Source: Synchiropus splendidus
Lineage: Eukaryota > Chordata > Actinopteri > Syngnathiformes > Callionymidae
NCBI RefSeq assembly: GCF_027744825.2
Contig: NC_071334.1
Coordinates: 28,349,937-28,413,936, forward strand
Length of the DNA: 64,000 nucleotides
Direction of reading: 5' to 3'
How positions within the stretch are numbered: position 1 is the stretch's first letter; each line of letters starts with the position of its first letter. A model generated the notes under the pieces. The model was not told the origin of the DNA and did not search any database. It saw only the letters and a list, made by a program, of their open reading frames with translations. A program made the position numbers and the translations under genes. This document shows positions 1-11,737 of this stretch, in pieces.

Positions 1-1267
1 TCACTGAAGTGACAATACTACAATTCAAGCAGCTACTAAATATTCCACCCAGAGTCAGCCATGTGTAAAGCCAATGGAGTGATTCATCTAACACTGCATC
101 ACTCATTACTACGGTCACACTGACTACATTTTACCCTGACCCTATTTTACCCTTAAACCGAAAGTTTACTCTAAACAACACTATAGTTGCCAAGTAAATA
201 AACAAGTCATTTGTTTATGAATAGTTAATATAGGCTCCCTAAAATGTTACCATTATTATTACCATAAGTTGAGGGGTAGAGTACATGCAATGTGTTGTTA
301 CTAGGTTGGGTAGTATATTTGCTGGTACAGTGCCAATTGGCATATGTTAAACAATGTTCATATATATTCACAAAAGTACTTTGACGCCGTAATTGCAAAT
401 GCAATACAGTCCTGGGTCTCACACCTTCAAATTATGGAGCATGACACAAGTGAATAAAAAGTATTGTTTATATCGGAAACGGTTAGTATGAAGCAGTTTC
501 AGTGGACAAGTATATATGAAATGCATATACTGGTACAAATGGTACGAAGATGTCCACAGAATTTCATCTCAATTTCATGAATTGGAATTGAACTTGCTTA
601 TACATTATAAACAGGAAGTAGAATTCAAATTCCTCCAAATTTCAGCAGATAACTTTTTTTCCAGAATCGTTCCTCAGAGTACGTCCCATACCCACAGACT
701 GGTTTACATATTTCATATAAACATTATTACTATGAACTTAATGTACACATTATATTTAATGTCAGCAAATATAATACAATTGCCAAATTACACAACATTG
801 TGGAGTGACAATACATCATTTTCTTCTAGAATGTTTCTGAGAGCCTCCGTGTCAGCACATTCAGGGGTCCCCTACTTTGCAGAAAAAAATTGCAATAATG
901 TCTTCATGGAAATGGATAGTGGAGCTAAACAGTCTTTTCTGTTCCAGATCGACAGTAACTCCCACATGGACACCCGGAAACCACTGGGACTCCATCAAGG
1001 CAACTTCAAATTACAGAAATCTACCAGTACATTTAGAGATTTGTTATTTGACTTTTGTTCTCACCAAAAAAAAAGATGAAAATTCTTCAAAGGAACTGAA
1101 ACCTGGCAAGGATAGGATTGAATAGTATGGTACGACAAAACCAGGTATAACAAAAGTTGTAAATGTGCAAAATTACAACTCTAATTCAATTCAATGTGCC
1201 CTCTGACAGACTTGCGACCTGTTCAACGTGTACTCAGCCGCTTTCCCTGCAGTATGTAGACTGTAAA

Positions 1268-1270
<3 letters not shown>

Positions 1271-1299
<29 letters not shown>
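1271..1299. repeat. Poly(T) tract, 29 bases
   Basis: An uninterrupted run of T. On the minus strand this is a poly(A) run, as at the tail of a retroposed sequence, but no source gene is recognisable beside it. Confidence 0.8.
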
Positions 1300-1302
<3 letters not shown>

Positions 1303-2164
1303 TCTTTTGGAGTTAGTGTTTAGTGGTTACTTATATATGCTTTGTTATGGCACTGAGGTCCAGAATTTTCAAAGGTATGGTGAGTAGTTCAATGGGTGTG
1401 AATTGATGGAGTACAGACTGATATATTTATGCAGCATTAATAATCATATGATGTCACATTAGAAAGTACATCTTAGTATAATGTTTATCAAGATCAAACA
1501 AACACTGACGTACGTCCTTTAAAATAAGATAGCAAGGTGTTTATGAGTATAATCATAGAGTCTGTCTGTAAATTGAACTGTGTAGAGGATCTGCAACAAA
1601 TCTCACTGCTTTCCACTAAACTGGCTTGTTGAGAGTGAGGAAACTAAAAATAAAATAAACTGGAAATGTGTTTTTCTTGGCTTCTAAAATTGAAATGTAA
1701 CTAAGTAAATGGAGTAACCAGAAGAAACCCTTGTTTGTTAGTGATGGAAGGAAGAGTCCACGGGCCACAGCCAGACTCGTGGACAATGGAAGACACCGGT
1801 GCCCTGGCAACAGGACCTGAAGAGTCAACAGCATCAGGACATGAACATAATCCTTCTGAACAATAGACTGTCATCTATAATGGACTTTGTGAGTCATGAA
1901 GGTGCAGACTTGAGCACTTCCTCTTTTCACAGCTACAAAAATAGCCATGACGTTTGATGACACACGCTTGCGGACACAGCCAATCATGAGCCTGCTGTGG
2001 AAAATAAAGGCAAACTCCAGCAGGTGTACGGCGACTGCAGCGGCAGGTGATGAATGTGATAGCACAGACTCCAGCGCTGCATGTGAGCCTGCCATCGATG
2101 CTCACCAGAGCGGTACACTGCCAGTAAAATGACAGGATTAAAACGTTAAAAGGATTGTTAGATT

Positions 2165-2300
2165 AGGCCCATTGACCTACTGGTGACAGTGCAAGTGGTC
2201 ATGGGTTCGAACGCCCACACCGCTTCCTTGTGTCGGCATCTGCTAAAATTAGCAAGCAGGCTGGGTCAAACACAGGTCGTTGTGTTCCAGAAAACATAAC
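2165..2300 (+). repeat. Possible tRNA-derived SINE fragment
   Basis: GGTTCGAAC at 2204-2212 fits the RNA polymerase III B box. It is followed by a non-tRNA body (CAGGCTGGGTCAAACACAGG). No convincing cloverleaf or A box could be drawn, so a functional tRNA is unlikely. This could be a decayed SINE or a chance match. Confidence 0.25.
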
Positions 2301-4043
2301 ACAGAACAGCTGTTTGTTGACAAGAGACGAACTAACTTGCCTTCTTGGACAGATTTTCTTGGAGCTTCTTGGTCGGAGGAGACCAGGGGTCAGATATGAC
2401 ATGACCACTGTGGTCAGACATCAGATTGATTCCACTCATAAACTGGCCAACAGAACATGGAGTAACCTCAGTTGAGGTTCTCAGGTGGATTATGTCACCT
2501 GAAGTGCAGCTAAGGTCATGACCTCCTGTGCTGGATTTACCACGAAGTTTCACCTGAGGGCAGAAGTTACCTTTGACCTCAGCCGTCAACGGCCATGGAG
2601 GAGCTTTGTCTCTACCTCCTCCATGACTGGCGTCTTAATCTCATGTGCTGGACAGCAAACGTCCCTGAATATGAAAAGCCATGGAGCAGCACGTGCCCCT
2701 ACCTTAATGAAACACCTGCATATTTACAGATGTGAGCATCTGCTGATGGTGTCCTGGTTTGGGGATTTAATTTTAGCCGGGCAGCCAGATGGTGGACAAG
2801 AGGATTAGCTCGCTAAGCCTTTGTCATCTGCTTCTGCTACACGCTGACTGTTTGTTAGGAGATACGAGGCGGACCCCCCACCTGGTGGTCTGGTCAGAAT
2901 CCTGCAGAGGGGAGCAACATAAGCTCATGCAAATAAGGATGTGAAGCGGTTCGTCACAATGAACGATGCCCACTTCACCGCACTGCTCCATCTTCTCAGC
3001 CTTCACACTCACCTCCGCTGGTATACTTCTGCACCACCGGTAATACTGTATTATCTACTGTCTACATCCCAACTTGGCTTCTTCAACTACAACAACTTTT
3101 TGAAATGCATGTCTGGTAGACAAATGTCAGTGTATGGTAGGTGCTCATAACGGTAAGGTAAACAAAGCAGAACCACGTTGTGCATCACGATCCAAAAACT
3201 GCAAATTGAAATATAGTTACCAATTGTACAAAACAGTGACATCTAGTGGTAAAGCAGAAAACTTCCGACTGACATGAAGCTACTGTAAGTACTGTGGAAA
3301 AGAAAAAAAAAGCAACTTTTTACCGCAAAATAAATGAATAATAATAAATTAAACTAAATAATGAATTCGCATCTTTCACAGAAAAGACAGACACAATAGC
3401 ATTATGTTCATAAGTTTAAAAAACCGAACACAAATGTAAAGAAATATACATTAAAATGTTGTTAAAATGGTATTTTAGTAAATAAAAAAGTATATTCTTT
3501 AATCATTACAAGGAACATTTCACACCTTGTTACCTGAATTAGAAGAAAATTAAGAGTTAAAAATAAACATTCCGAATTCTTCTAGTCAACAATGATAAAG
3601 TTTAAACTTTAATGATGAGCTGAACCACGAAAAAGGAAAAAGAAATAAAAAAAAAAAACAGTTAACATTCAGCTGCTATGACTCTAGAAAGAAACCTCAT
3701 ACCACACACTTAGTATATCATCATATAGCAAGTACAGCCTTCTTTTCAACCTTTTAACAACACACCTTTACAGACTGGCTCTCTGTGATTTTGGTCTGCT
3801 TGCTGGATTTACCGAGAATTCATTTTCCTTTTCCTGCCTCACTGCAGTAAATATGCATGTCTATACATTATTTGGACAACTGTGTTTGTGTTTTATTATT
3901 GAGAAAGGACTTAGTGATCCCTGTGAGCTTGAATGGCACTATATAAATCAAATTAGTTATTAAAATAATACAAATCCAGTGGGTGTAAATCCCTCATCCT
4001 TCACACATTTAATGACAGAAACAGCATTGTGAGGTGCAATATG

Positions 4044-4049
4044 TTTATT
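4044..4049 (-). promoter_or_regulatory. ghitm: Poly(A) signal of ghitm
   Basis: AATAAA on the minus strand (TTTATT on plus), about 295 nt downstream of the ghitm stop codon. It is the nearest canonical hexamer, and it predicts cleavage near 4020-4030. Confidence 0.55.
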
Positions 4050-4342
4050 TTCTCTTACAATTTCTCAAAACAAATATTGTTTAAGTGCAACGTCAGAGTA
4101 GATGGAACTTTGATTTCTGAACTATATCTGGGTCACAAAAACATAAATCGGCAAGAAAATAAATAAAAACTAGGAGGATTACAACTGAAGAAGCAATGAA
4201 ACGTGATCCGGAGCAGTCAATCCAAGCCACAACTTTCCACTGTTGATCCAAGAAGTGCCATTCCACCTGCAATACCTGTTAAAATCTATTGATGTAAGCT
4301 GAGAGCCCAGTAGACAGTTAAAGGTCAGGACATTGCTGGTAT

Positions 4343-4427
4343 TCACTTCCTTCTGTTCCCTCCACCGGCCAGAATCATCACCAGCCTCATGAAGATGTTG
4401 AGTGTGTCCATGTAAATGCCCATACAC
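4343..4427 (-). CDS. ghitm: ghitm last coding exon
   Basis: Acceptor CTGAAG at 4428-4433. The exon encodes CMGIYMDTLNIFMRL through GGGNRRK and TGA (stop 4343-4345). It is phase 2 in, completing the Ala codon split with the previous exon. Confidence 0.95.
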
Positions 4428-7400
4428 CTTCAGAGAAAATCACCTGGTGAGAACCTCTAAACCACATGTGGTCAGTACATGATGGTGGAACTTACGCATT
4501 GATGGGGTCGAATTTCTGCACACCATAGAGCGGGTGAGTCTCCGCCCTTTTGACAACCTTCTGTGTGTCATAGAGGAGGAACATGCTGAAGAGGACCAGA
4601 CCCCCGTAGATGGCCACAGAGTACAGACCGGCTCCAAATGCTGAGGTAGGGGGGAGGAACATGGACCCTGAGGAGACAGAGATGGTTAGGATGGAACTGT
4701 GAGGGTGTTTTTAAGTTTTCATTGCATATAAGCATAACAAAAGATGACGTCTTCTGTGAAAGTGATAAGGCCGGAAACAGAAATGCTACAGGTACAGCTA
4801 AGAAGAGAAAGATGATATAAAAATAAAACACCATTTATTGGATAATGACATTCATGTTACCAAAAGATCAGACCTATTGTAGATCACAAATGAGACACAC
4901 TCTAAAGGATGAGTTATGAGTAAATTGTACTGACCGATGGACGAAGCAAAGACAACTCCAAATCCCACAGCAAGAGGTCCACCCATGTTGAGGAACTTCT
5001 CACTGGGGGCGCACATGGCCACGGTGGACAGACCGCCCACGATCCCTGCTGTGTACCAGGCAGCTCTCAACATCAGAGGTCCACCCAGGAGCGTGAGAGG
5101 GGCGATGACAGCCCCCATCACACCTGCAAGGGACAACATAATCAACCTACAACACAACCTACAGCACTTTTGAACTTCAAGGTCAGTGAATGGACTCAGT
5201 AAAAGATGACAAACCTGCATGCAACATCCAGGCGAGATGCTTGGGAACCGGACTGTGCTCATAGGAAATGGAGCGCACCAGCATTCCAGCACCGATCATG
5301 GCTGCAAATGTTGCTCCAATCGCCTGAGATGCATACATACACAAGTCAGTATCATAAAATGACATCGCCATCATCTTTATTTGGAAACTCACAAGCCAGG
5401 ATCCTCGCATCATGAGGCCCAGCAGTGCTGGGGTCCGGCTAACTGCTACGGCAGAAAGTGCTGTCAGTCCAACACTTCCTGCGAAATACATGTAGGTGGA
5501 ACTGATCCGGTCTTTCACATACTGAGGCCAGATCCTGCAGGAAGAAATGACACTCTATTGTACTTGCAGATCAACAATCCTATCAAGTAAGGACATATTC
5601 AATAAGAGTGCACAATCTAAAAATAAATAAATAAATACAATCAAATATATCGCAGCTGACCGATCCCACCTCGACTATTGATCTAGACATTATGAATCAT
5701 GTTAATGATAGAGAATTCACAGGCTAAGTTAGCAGGCTACAGTCTACGAAAACTGTAATGTCATGCTGTGAGACTGAATCCAAGGGATTATTTGTGCTGC
5801 TCAGTGTTTACAGAAAGTGTCCAACACCAATGGATTTTTAAGGGCTGCAGAAGAAAAAGTGGACATAGCAATGTTACACTGGGAATTACAAATGACGCCA
5901 TTACAGTCACAGATCCGAGTCCGGGTCTCCTCACTTTCAATGGCTGGTACTTTTGTAATATCCTTCTAAAATTGAAGGCCTAGCGGGCCACCGTCGTGGT
6001 CGAGCAAGTGAAAATACTTTCAGCCATTTGCCTGTGAAGCACTTTGGTAATAGCATTCTAAAAAGTATGCTGTGATATTATTATTATTAATTTATTTTTT
6101 ATTATTATTATTGGTACTAGTAGTCGTAGTAGTAGTAGTAGTAGTAGTACCTTTAGGTAACAGTTTTTTTCAAAGAAATAGTCAACTTTGATGTCACTAT
6201 TTCAAAGGATTGTAGCTCCAAAACAGTTAGCTGGTGGACTATCACAGCAAACAGAATCACTGTCACTAAGCGCTTTGATATAAACACACCCACAAATGTT
6301 GCTAAGATTGAGCTTACAGGTGTCCATCATCTGCTTGTGTATAGTAGTGACTACATCAGGCTTCATATTTTCAGAATGATGATGTTCTTCTATATTGTAT
6401 GGTAATAGTTTCTGGTGATGACAGAGGAGTCTGACTGTGTGTTATGCAACTGAAAATAATCAACTGTGGAAAAAAACAGCAGTGTAGGATGCTGGATATG
6501 TTCTGAACATAACCCAAGATTTCAGGGTTGACTCACTGTTACTTCACAAACACACTGCTTACTCACATTGACTTCTCGAAGGCCCCAACCTCATTAGACA
6601 TGCCGAGACCGTAGTAGCACAAAGCCCCAAGTCCAACTGCAGCGCCACCGGCCAGAAACAACCTGCCCATGCTGTCAACTACAATGAAAAAAAAAAAACG
6701 GTTTGAATTATTTAACTGTGTGTTCCACTGAGACTACAGAGTAAACAAAAGCTCGAATGATATCAAGTGTTTACTTTTGATTGCTGTATCAGTTGCAGGT
6801 TCAAAAGCAGCCTCCTTCAGCTGGTCTTTGGTGGTCCTTGCCCGGCGGATACCAAATCTTGCCTTTGAGGAGAGGTTCTGGAGAGACACAATTTCAGCAT
6901 TTAACTTGAAGACTGGCAGCTGCAAGGTAAGCTTTACCGGACAGTTGTGAGGCCTATAACAATGTATGGTTTAGAGACAGTAGCAGTGACACAAAGACAG
7001 AAAGCAGATGCTCATAAGAATAACAATTTGAATGTATTGCTGACAGTGGTAGGTGTGTGAGAAGAAAGACAAACAACTGTTATTCAGTGAAAAAAGTACA
7101 TTACGTGCACTGAAGGTAAGATTCAGAAGACAATGTAATAATATATGGGTATACAGTCTTGCAACATCATCATGAGAATCCTATGGTGAAACTAAAGAAA
7201 GCAGAATTATTTCAAACATTGTAATATTGTTGAAAGTATAAACAGAAACTGAAGACGAATCGGTATGTTAAATAACAAGATGAACAAAACTCATTCAGCC
7301 AGAATCGCGACTCATATCTAGGTGTGAGTAGTAGTGACATCTACGTACCTGTTGTGGCCTGAACACAGGGGTCCAGGTCTTCATGGTGGGAGCCCTCGGG

Positions 7401-7480
7401 GTGAGGGGAGCTTGAGTGAGGGCATGACGGATCCCCGTGAGGGGCACACTCCTCAGGCAGGTCAACCTTGCCACCAACAT
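4343..7480 (-). CDS. ghitm: ghitm: growth hormone inducible transmembrane protein (TMBIM5/MICS1), complete, eight coding exons
   Basis: Multi-pass protein of the mitochondrial inner membrane, from the BAX-inhibitor-1/TMBIM family. Family members are known to act in crista organisation, cytochrome c retention and mitochondrial calcium/proton exchange. Coding exons on the minus strand are 7349-7480, 6775-6877, 6567-6678, 5393-5534, 5215-5323, 4935-5123, 4496-4667 and 4343-4427. They total 1044 nt, or 347 residues plus stop, and the human protein is about 345. All junctions are GT-AG and phases agree. The N-terminus (MLVARLTCLRSVPL) is basic and lacks acidic residues, as in a mitochondrial presequence. 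FGIRRART lies near residue 52, and a first membrane segment around 86-104 (LFLAGGAAVGLGALCYYGLG). Further hydrophobic segments lie in 130-160, 164-182, 201-235, 245-263 and 275-295. Family signatures include WPQYVKDRI, TAGIVGGLSTVAMCAPSEKF and YDTQKV. The C-terminus is GGGNRRK. No breaks were seen. Confidence 0.96.
4496..4667 (-). CDS. ghitm: ghitm coding exon 7
   Basis: Encodes SMFLPPTSAFGAGLYS, a hydrophobic helix (GGLVLFSMFLLY), then DTQKVVKRAE and YGVQKFDPIN. The donor is GTAAG. Confidence 0.95.
4935..5123 (-). CDS. ghitm: ghitm coding exon 6
   Basis: Encodes VMGAVIAPLTLLGGPL through AGIVGGLSTVAMCAPSEKF to FASSI. This is the most conserved core of the family. The acceptor is TTGCAG and the donor GTCAGT. 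Confidence 0.95.
5215..5323 (-). CDS. ghitm: ghitm coding exon 5
   Basis: Encodes AIGATFAAMIGAGMLVRS through KHLAWMLHA. It is bounded by a CTCAG acceptor and a GTTTG donor. Confidence 0.95.
5393..5534 (-). CDS. ghitm: ghitm coding exon 4
   Basis: Encodes IWPQYVKDRISSTYMYFAGS through MMRGSWL. It has a CTGCAG acceptor and a GTGAGT donor. Confidence 0.95.
6117..6150. repeat. (TAG)n trinucleotide repeat in ghitm intron
   Basis: About eleven AGT/TAG units with one interruption (GTCGTAG). It lies in the intron between coding exons 3 and 4. Confidence 0.8.
6155..6400 (+). repeat. Dispersed repeat, short copy (relative of 35166-35655)
   Basis: It shares its opening (CAGTTTTTTTCAA, then AACTTTGAT followed by TCACT) and its end (TTACAGG, ACATCAGGCTTCATATTT) with the longer copy near 35.2-35.65 kb. 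The shared order suggests one family with an internal deletion here. The family is unknown. Confidence 0.5.
6567..6678 (-). CDS. ghitm: ghitm coding exon 3
   Basis: Encodes DSMGRLFLAGGAAVGLGALC through GLGMSNEVGAFEKS, including the first membrane segment. It has a T-rich tract and TGTAG acceptor, and a GTGAGT donor. Confidence 0.95.
6775..6877 (-). CDS. ghitm: ghitm coding exon 2
   Basis: Encodes NLSSKARFGIRRARTTKD through DTAIK. It has a CTCCAG acceptor and a GTAAAC donor. This is matrix-side sequence just after the presumed targeting peptide. Confidence 0.93.
7349..7480 (-). CDS. ghitm: ghitm first coding exon
   Basis: Starts at ATG 7478-7480, 22 nt after a CTTCTCAG acceptor, and ends at a GTACGT donor with PVFRPQQ. 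It encodes the 44-residue basic presequence-like N-terminus. The start is chosen because it matches the family N-terminus (ML-ARL-CLR) and is the first ATG after the acceptor. Confidence 0.9.
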
Positions 7481-7502
7481 GGTCTTGGCGCTGTGTCACT
7501 AT
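7481..7502 (-). other. ghitm: ghitm 5'UTR part of exon 2
   Basis: The 22 nt between the acceptor CTTCTCAG (7503-7510) and the start codon. It joins to the non-coding first exon that ends at 7791. Confidence 0.75.
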
Positions 7503-7790
7503 CTGAGAAGATAAAAGAGGCGTTGTTTAGTCCCGGGCCGGTCTTTGAACACGTAATACAATTAACTTGGCAACAGGATGTCGTTATATAGACTTGAAAT
7601 TAAAGACGCAGTTGAATGCAGTTGAATTACGTCGCGACGTTAGCTTGTACAAGCGTGACTATAAAAACCAACGTTTCAATCTAAGCGGTAAAACAGTCTC
7701 AGACACACCACGTTAAACATGTATCAACAAAAAATAGAGACAAAACGACCATGAATGTAACTAGAATCGCTTAAGATAAAGGCAACTTAC

Positions 7791-7850
7791 GAGCAGCGTT
7801 CCTTGTTCACCTTCCACACACAACTGCGCAGTTATCTGACGCAATTGTTT
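7791..7850 (-). other. ghitm: ghitm non-coding first exon
   Basis: GCTGCTC followed by a strong donor GTAAGTTGCC (7781-7790) places the 3' end of a 5'UTR exon at 7791. The upstream edge (transcription start) is an estimate. Confidence 0.6.
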
Positions 7851-7920
7851 TGCAACCTTCCTGAAAATTCTCGATTACGTCATCAATAAGCGACGTGGTT
7901 GACGGGAGCTGTAGTTTTTT
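7840..7920 (-). promoter_or_regulatory. ghitm: ghitm core promoter region
   Basis: Lies immediately upstream of the non-coding first exon. It contains TGACGTAA (7875-7882 on minus), a CRE/ATF-like site. On the minus strand, AACTACAGCTCCCGTC (7901-7916) resembles the ACTACAATTCCC core bound by ZNF143, common in housekeeping and mitochondrial gene promoters. There is no TATA box, which fits a broad constitutive promoter. Confidence 0.55.
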
Positions 7921-7924
7921 TGTC

Positions 7925-9040
7925 TTTTTTTTTACAATGAACGTTGTACAAACTGGTGCGTGTAAAGGACGTTTGTGGACTTTCATAACGATTTTGCAAC
8001 AATGCTGATGTAAGTGTATTAACATATTAATAAATCATAAAAAAGGCGAGCAGTCCACGTATCTCACCAGAAACAAACGACTTATTGTTTTCGTCACATA
8101 AATTATTAATATGTTTTTTTTTAATTACAACATTGAGATGGGTAATAAATGTGAAACTGAACCAAATAAAAATGTTAATATTTGTCTGCATTTTAAGCCT
8201 CTTGGCCAGTGCTGTGATTTCCCGTAATTTGACCTCTTTGAAAATGTGATTAGCAAAACAACTGGGCTGATAATAGTTGATACTCCTGTTAGTTTTTTCC
8301 CCCACAGTTGCCGTTATATCCCCCTCCTTCACCTTCGATCCATCCTCGTCGACTTAAATTCATCATCACTAGTGAAGTTTCCCAACGATATTATTTTATT
8401 GTATTTCGCAAAAAGCGAACGATTTAAGGAATTATTCAAATTAATCATTTAAATAATTCAGGATAATTTGTTCGAAACGAAAATAACAAGAAAGTGAGAC
8501 AAATAAATATCATAAATCTAATAATACACGGAATACTACTACTACGAATAATAATAATAATAAAAAATGTTTAAAACACAATTGGGGCATTGCAATTCAT
8601 TCTATGCACAGCTGGGGGCGCCATTGCTTTGATTGTTTCACAAAAAAGGGATTTACGGCTATAAATAATCTCACCAGTATTGAACTTACCAAAGAAGTAG
8701 AATAACTTATAAATACCGCATTCAAAAATATCTCTGACTCAAAACATTGACGAATTTTGAAAGGAGAAAGGACTAGAAAGATCATGAGCAACTGATTATA
8801 ATAAAACATGACTAAAAAGACATAACAAAAACTGACAGACACAAAAGGAAACCAATGCATCGGCATCTGAGGTAAAAAAAAAAAAGCAGCACAGACAAAA
8901 TGTGAAACAAAGCAATGCATTACATGCTGTATATTTACTGTCGGAAAAATTTGCTGGTGCACGGGTGAGAAATAATAACTGTTCCTCAAGCGCTACCTTT
9001 CAATCTTTCCATAATGTAATGATGCTATAGTACATGCAAC
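7925..9040. other. AT-rich intergenic stretch upstream of ghitm
   Basis: No exon or recognisable repeat apart from simple ACT/AAT trinucleotide runs near 8535-8565. The open frames are short, with AT-rich composition typical of chance. Confidence 0.5.
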
Positions 9041-9049
9041 ACTCACAGA

Positions 9050-9270
9050 ACACTATAAACCATCCAGCCATCCTCATCCAGTTGTCTGTTGCCGGGTCAC
9101 CGGGACAGCAGCTTACAAACATCATGCAAATCGTTCTCCTCCCTTGCAACATCCACCAGCTCCCAGGCCAGTGAATAGATTTAATCCCTCCACCTGGTCG
9201 TGCCTGAAACACCTCTGCAGGGAGGCGTCCAGGGGGCTGTCCGAACCATGCCCGAGCCACCTCAGCTAAA
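9050..9270 (-). mobile_element. Non-LTR retrotransposon (LINE) 3' fragment
   Basis: The minus strand contains a degraded version of a widespread fish LINE tail. Its translation includes VARAWFGQPPGRLPAEVF and a later WMRMAG, resembling the EVAR-WF--PPGRLPGEVF segment downstream of the reverse transcriptase in many fish LINEs. It is 5' truncated and has an internal deletion. The clade is not assigned with certainty (L2/CR1-like is likely). Confidence 0.7.
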
Positions 9271-9299
9271 ACTGTGATAGATATAAGTGTCAAATGCTC

Positions 9300-11730
9300 A
9301 GTACAAGTGCCATAACACGCTGCAACTCATATCACGACAAACTTTTTAGGTGGTTTAAAACTACCCTTTATGAGGGATGCAGCATAAGAAGTTAATAATT
9401 TTCGTTGCTGGCAAAACAAATCGCACAAAGGTAAAATGGAAATGAAATGGTGTGAGCACAGCAGTGTTGAAAGGTGGCCATGCTTGTCATGTCCTGAGAA
9501 TGTATGAAATTGCCTCAAAAATCTTAGAAGCAGCCATATCTGCTTCAATATCAAAGTATTTTCAAATTTCCCGACAAGAAGTGCTGTCTTGCTGCCGGAA
9601 TCTCAAAAGGCCGCTGGGGCAAAATGAAAAAAAAACATCACTGTCTGGATCTTCAAATATGTACCATTTTTTTAAAAAGACCCGTCCAGACTGAAGTTGA
9701 CTCAAAGAAAAATTTGGGGATGATTCTAAACTTCTGGACAAGACCTGTGAGTGTGAAGCCATAACAAAGAGTGAAACTCCATCTCCGGCAGCATTCATGC
9801 CCTATTTGTGCTGCTGGTGGGATAAAAACGGTCCAGACTCCATTCATCATGTAAGAGCTCGATTAGCATTGATCTGCAGGGGAAAAGAAACATCGCTGTG
9901 TTATTATAAAGCAGCCAGCAATTTCTGTTCCAGTGATTGAGTGTACGAGGGGATTTCTCAAACAGCCGGACCTACATATTTTGTCTTCCTGTCAATGAAG
10001 TGGCATTTTCTAAATTATTGATCAATAGCGACTGATCAGTTGATACCAAGACTCGAGATTCATTCTGTCCATTTTACACTTGCAAATTAAAGTACACTAA
10101 ATGACCGAGCCCCTCACACCATTTCTAAGTCCTCCAGACCTGTGGAAGATAACTTATTACCTCCGCCTTTGTTTTCAAGGGAGCTGGTTTGTGTCTTCAT
10201 TTGTTTGTGTGGAAAATATGGGCCTGCATTTTTAGGACAATGGGCTTTTGGGGCTCATCCGAGGGTTTGTTCTCAAGTTTCTATTGCTATTACTTTCTAT
10301 TATAATTCCTATTACTTCTGAAGGGGACTAGTGGTGGTATGCGCTGTCCCAGTGCCTTCCAAGTGTTTCTATCTGTGATGCTTCTGTAGGCCACTTCCAC
10401 TCTGTTGACTGCACTGTCCGTACCTACGTGTAGGAAGGAATGTTATATAATGCAAAGAAATGTCTGCAAATGTCAAATGGCTCAGGCTGGGTGGTCTCAA
10501 CTACAGTACAATACTACGGTGTAGTACCCGGTCGGGTTTGGGAGTTTGCATCATGAACTTCCAAACAATTAAAGATCAGATCTAGTAGCGTTGGGAACAT
10601 GGAGTACACAGAAAACTTGACAAAAAAATAACAATGACTGGAACAAAAGGATTTCAAGAATGTATTGCATCTGGTTCTGTACTCTGCCGTCACATCAATG
10701 GTAGAGTTTTTCCACTGGAGTTCGGACAATACAGTATGAGCTCCCCAAAAAAGGAAAAAACATAGGGTCCTGCCAGAACACAAAATCATATCTATTTTAA
10801 GTTTAATTCATGAAAACACAAATAAAACATGGTAGAGTTCTACACAGTTACTGTCTTGTCTCCAACTCCTCTTGATCGACTTGCCAAAAGACTTATCCTG
10901 ACAGTGCAGATGATACAGTACTCCAGTCAGAGGACACAAAATAACTCAGAAACACACCAGTAATACATAGACTATATCGGCATGGCTGTGTCTACATGGT
11001 GTCAGTCACTCATAGGGCTGAAATGGGTAATGTCATAGTCAATAAATATGTCTGGATATTGAGTGGTGCTGTAATTTCAAGCTCCTCAGCTGATCAACTC
11101 AAAAGTCCATCTAGGAAGAACATGGACACCGCGATACCAACCTGCTGGTTTGGACTGATGAAGGATGTCTAGAGTGATTTTAACTTACCAGTATGGTATT
11201 ACAATGGACTTAATGATGCAGCGACAGACTCGGACTCTGTCAACGCTTCAGATTGCAGCAAACAGAACTCGCCATGCTGTGTTCCAGGCACAGTATGAGG
11301 TACCAGCACCCTGAGCTTTCATATAGGCGATGGTCCATTCTTATTTCTTAAAAATAAAAGGAAGGCATTGTTCTCTGGCATTACTCAACTGAAGGGCACA
11401 GTATAAAAATATACATTTTCATCGAAACCTAGACTTTTCTAGCTGTTCTTCAGTACAGTTTTATCGCGTTCTTTTCTCAAGCATTAGGAAGCGTGCTACG
11501 AAGCCACAGGAGCATCGCTGCCTCGCTGACAGGTGCAAACTGTTATTTCCACTGGGGAATTTACACAGCGTCGAATCCAGCATGGTCACCAAGATTTCCT
11601 ACGGCAGACGTTTTCAAAAGTTGTCGGATTGCTCCGTGACAAAGAGTTTAATTCTGTGTGAACAGCATCTTAGCCATTCAGATTTGGCGTCAATTGTGGG
11701 GCACAAAAAAGTAGCCAGCTTGCTGTCTTT
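9300..11730. other. Intergenic stretch, no gene seen
   Basis: Several short frames of up to 91 codons, but none with family motifs or splice logic. Part of it (about 9560-9850) may be decayed transposon sequence. I cannot assign it. Confidence 0.4.
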
Positions 11731-11737
11731 TTTTGTT

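Larger units (their letters stand above)
1..4020. other. Gene-free flank beyond the ghitm 3' end
   Basis: AT-rich intergenic DNA with no recognisable exon. It holds a long but unassigned plus-strand open frame (516-1079), a T29 tract, and a tRNA-promoter-like B box near 2204. The part from 3150 to 4000 is very AT-rich with short A runs, and I see nothing functional in it. Confidence 0.6.

Noticed and set aside
2195..2225. Functional tRNA gene
   Set aside because: Only a B-box-like word; no cloverleaf or A box.
4852..5292. 146-codon minus-strand open frame as a separate gene
   Set aside because: It is ghitm exon 4935-5123 read into its introns; the spliced model explains it.
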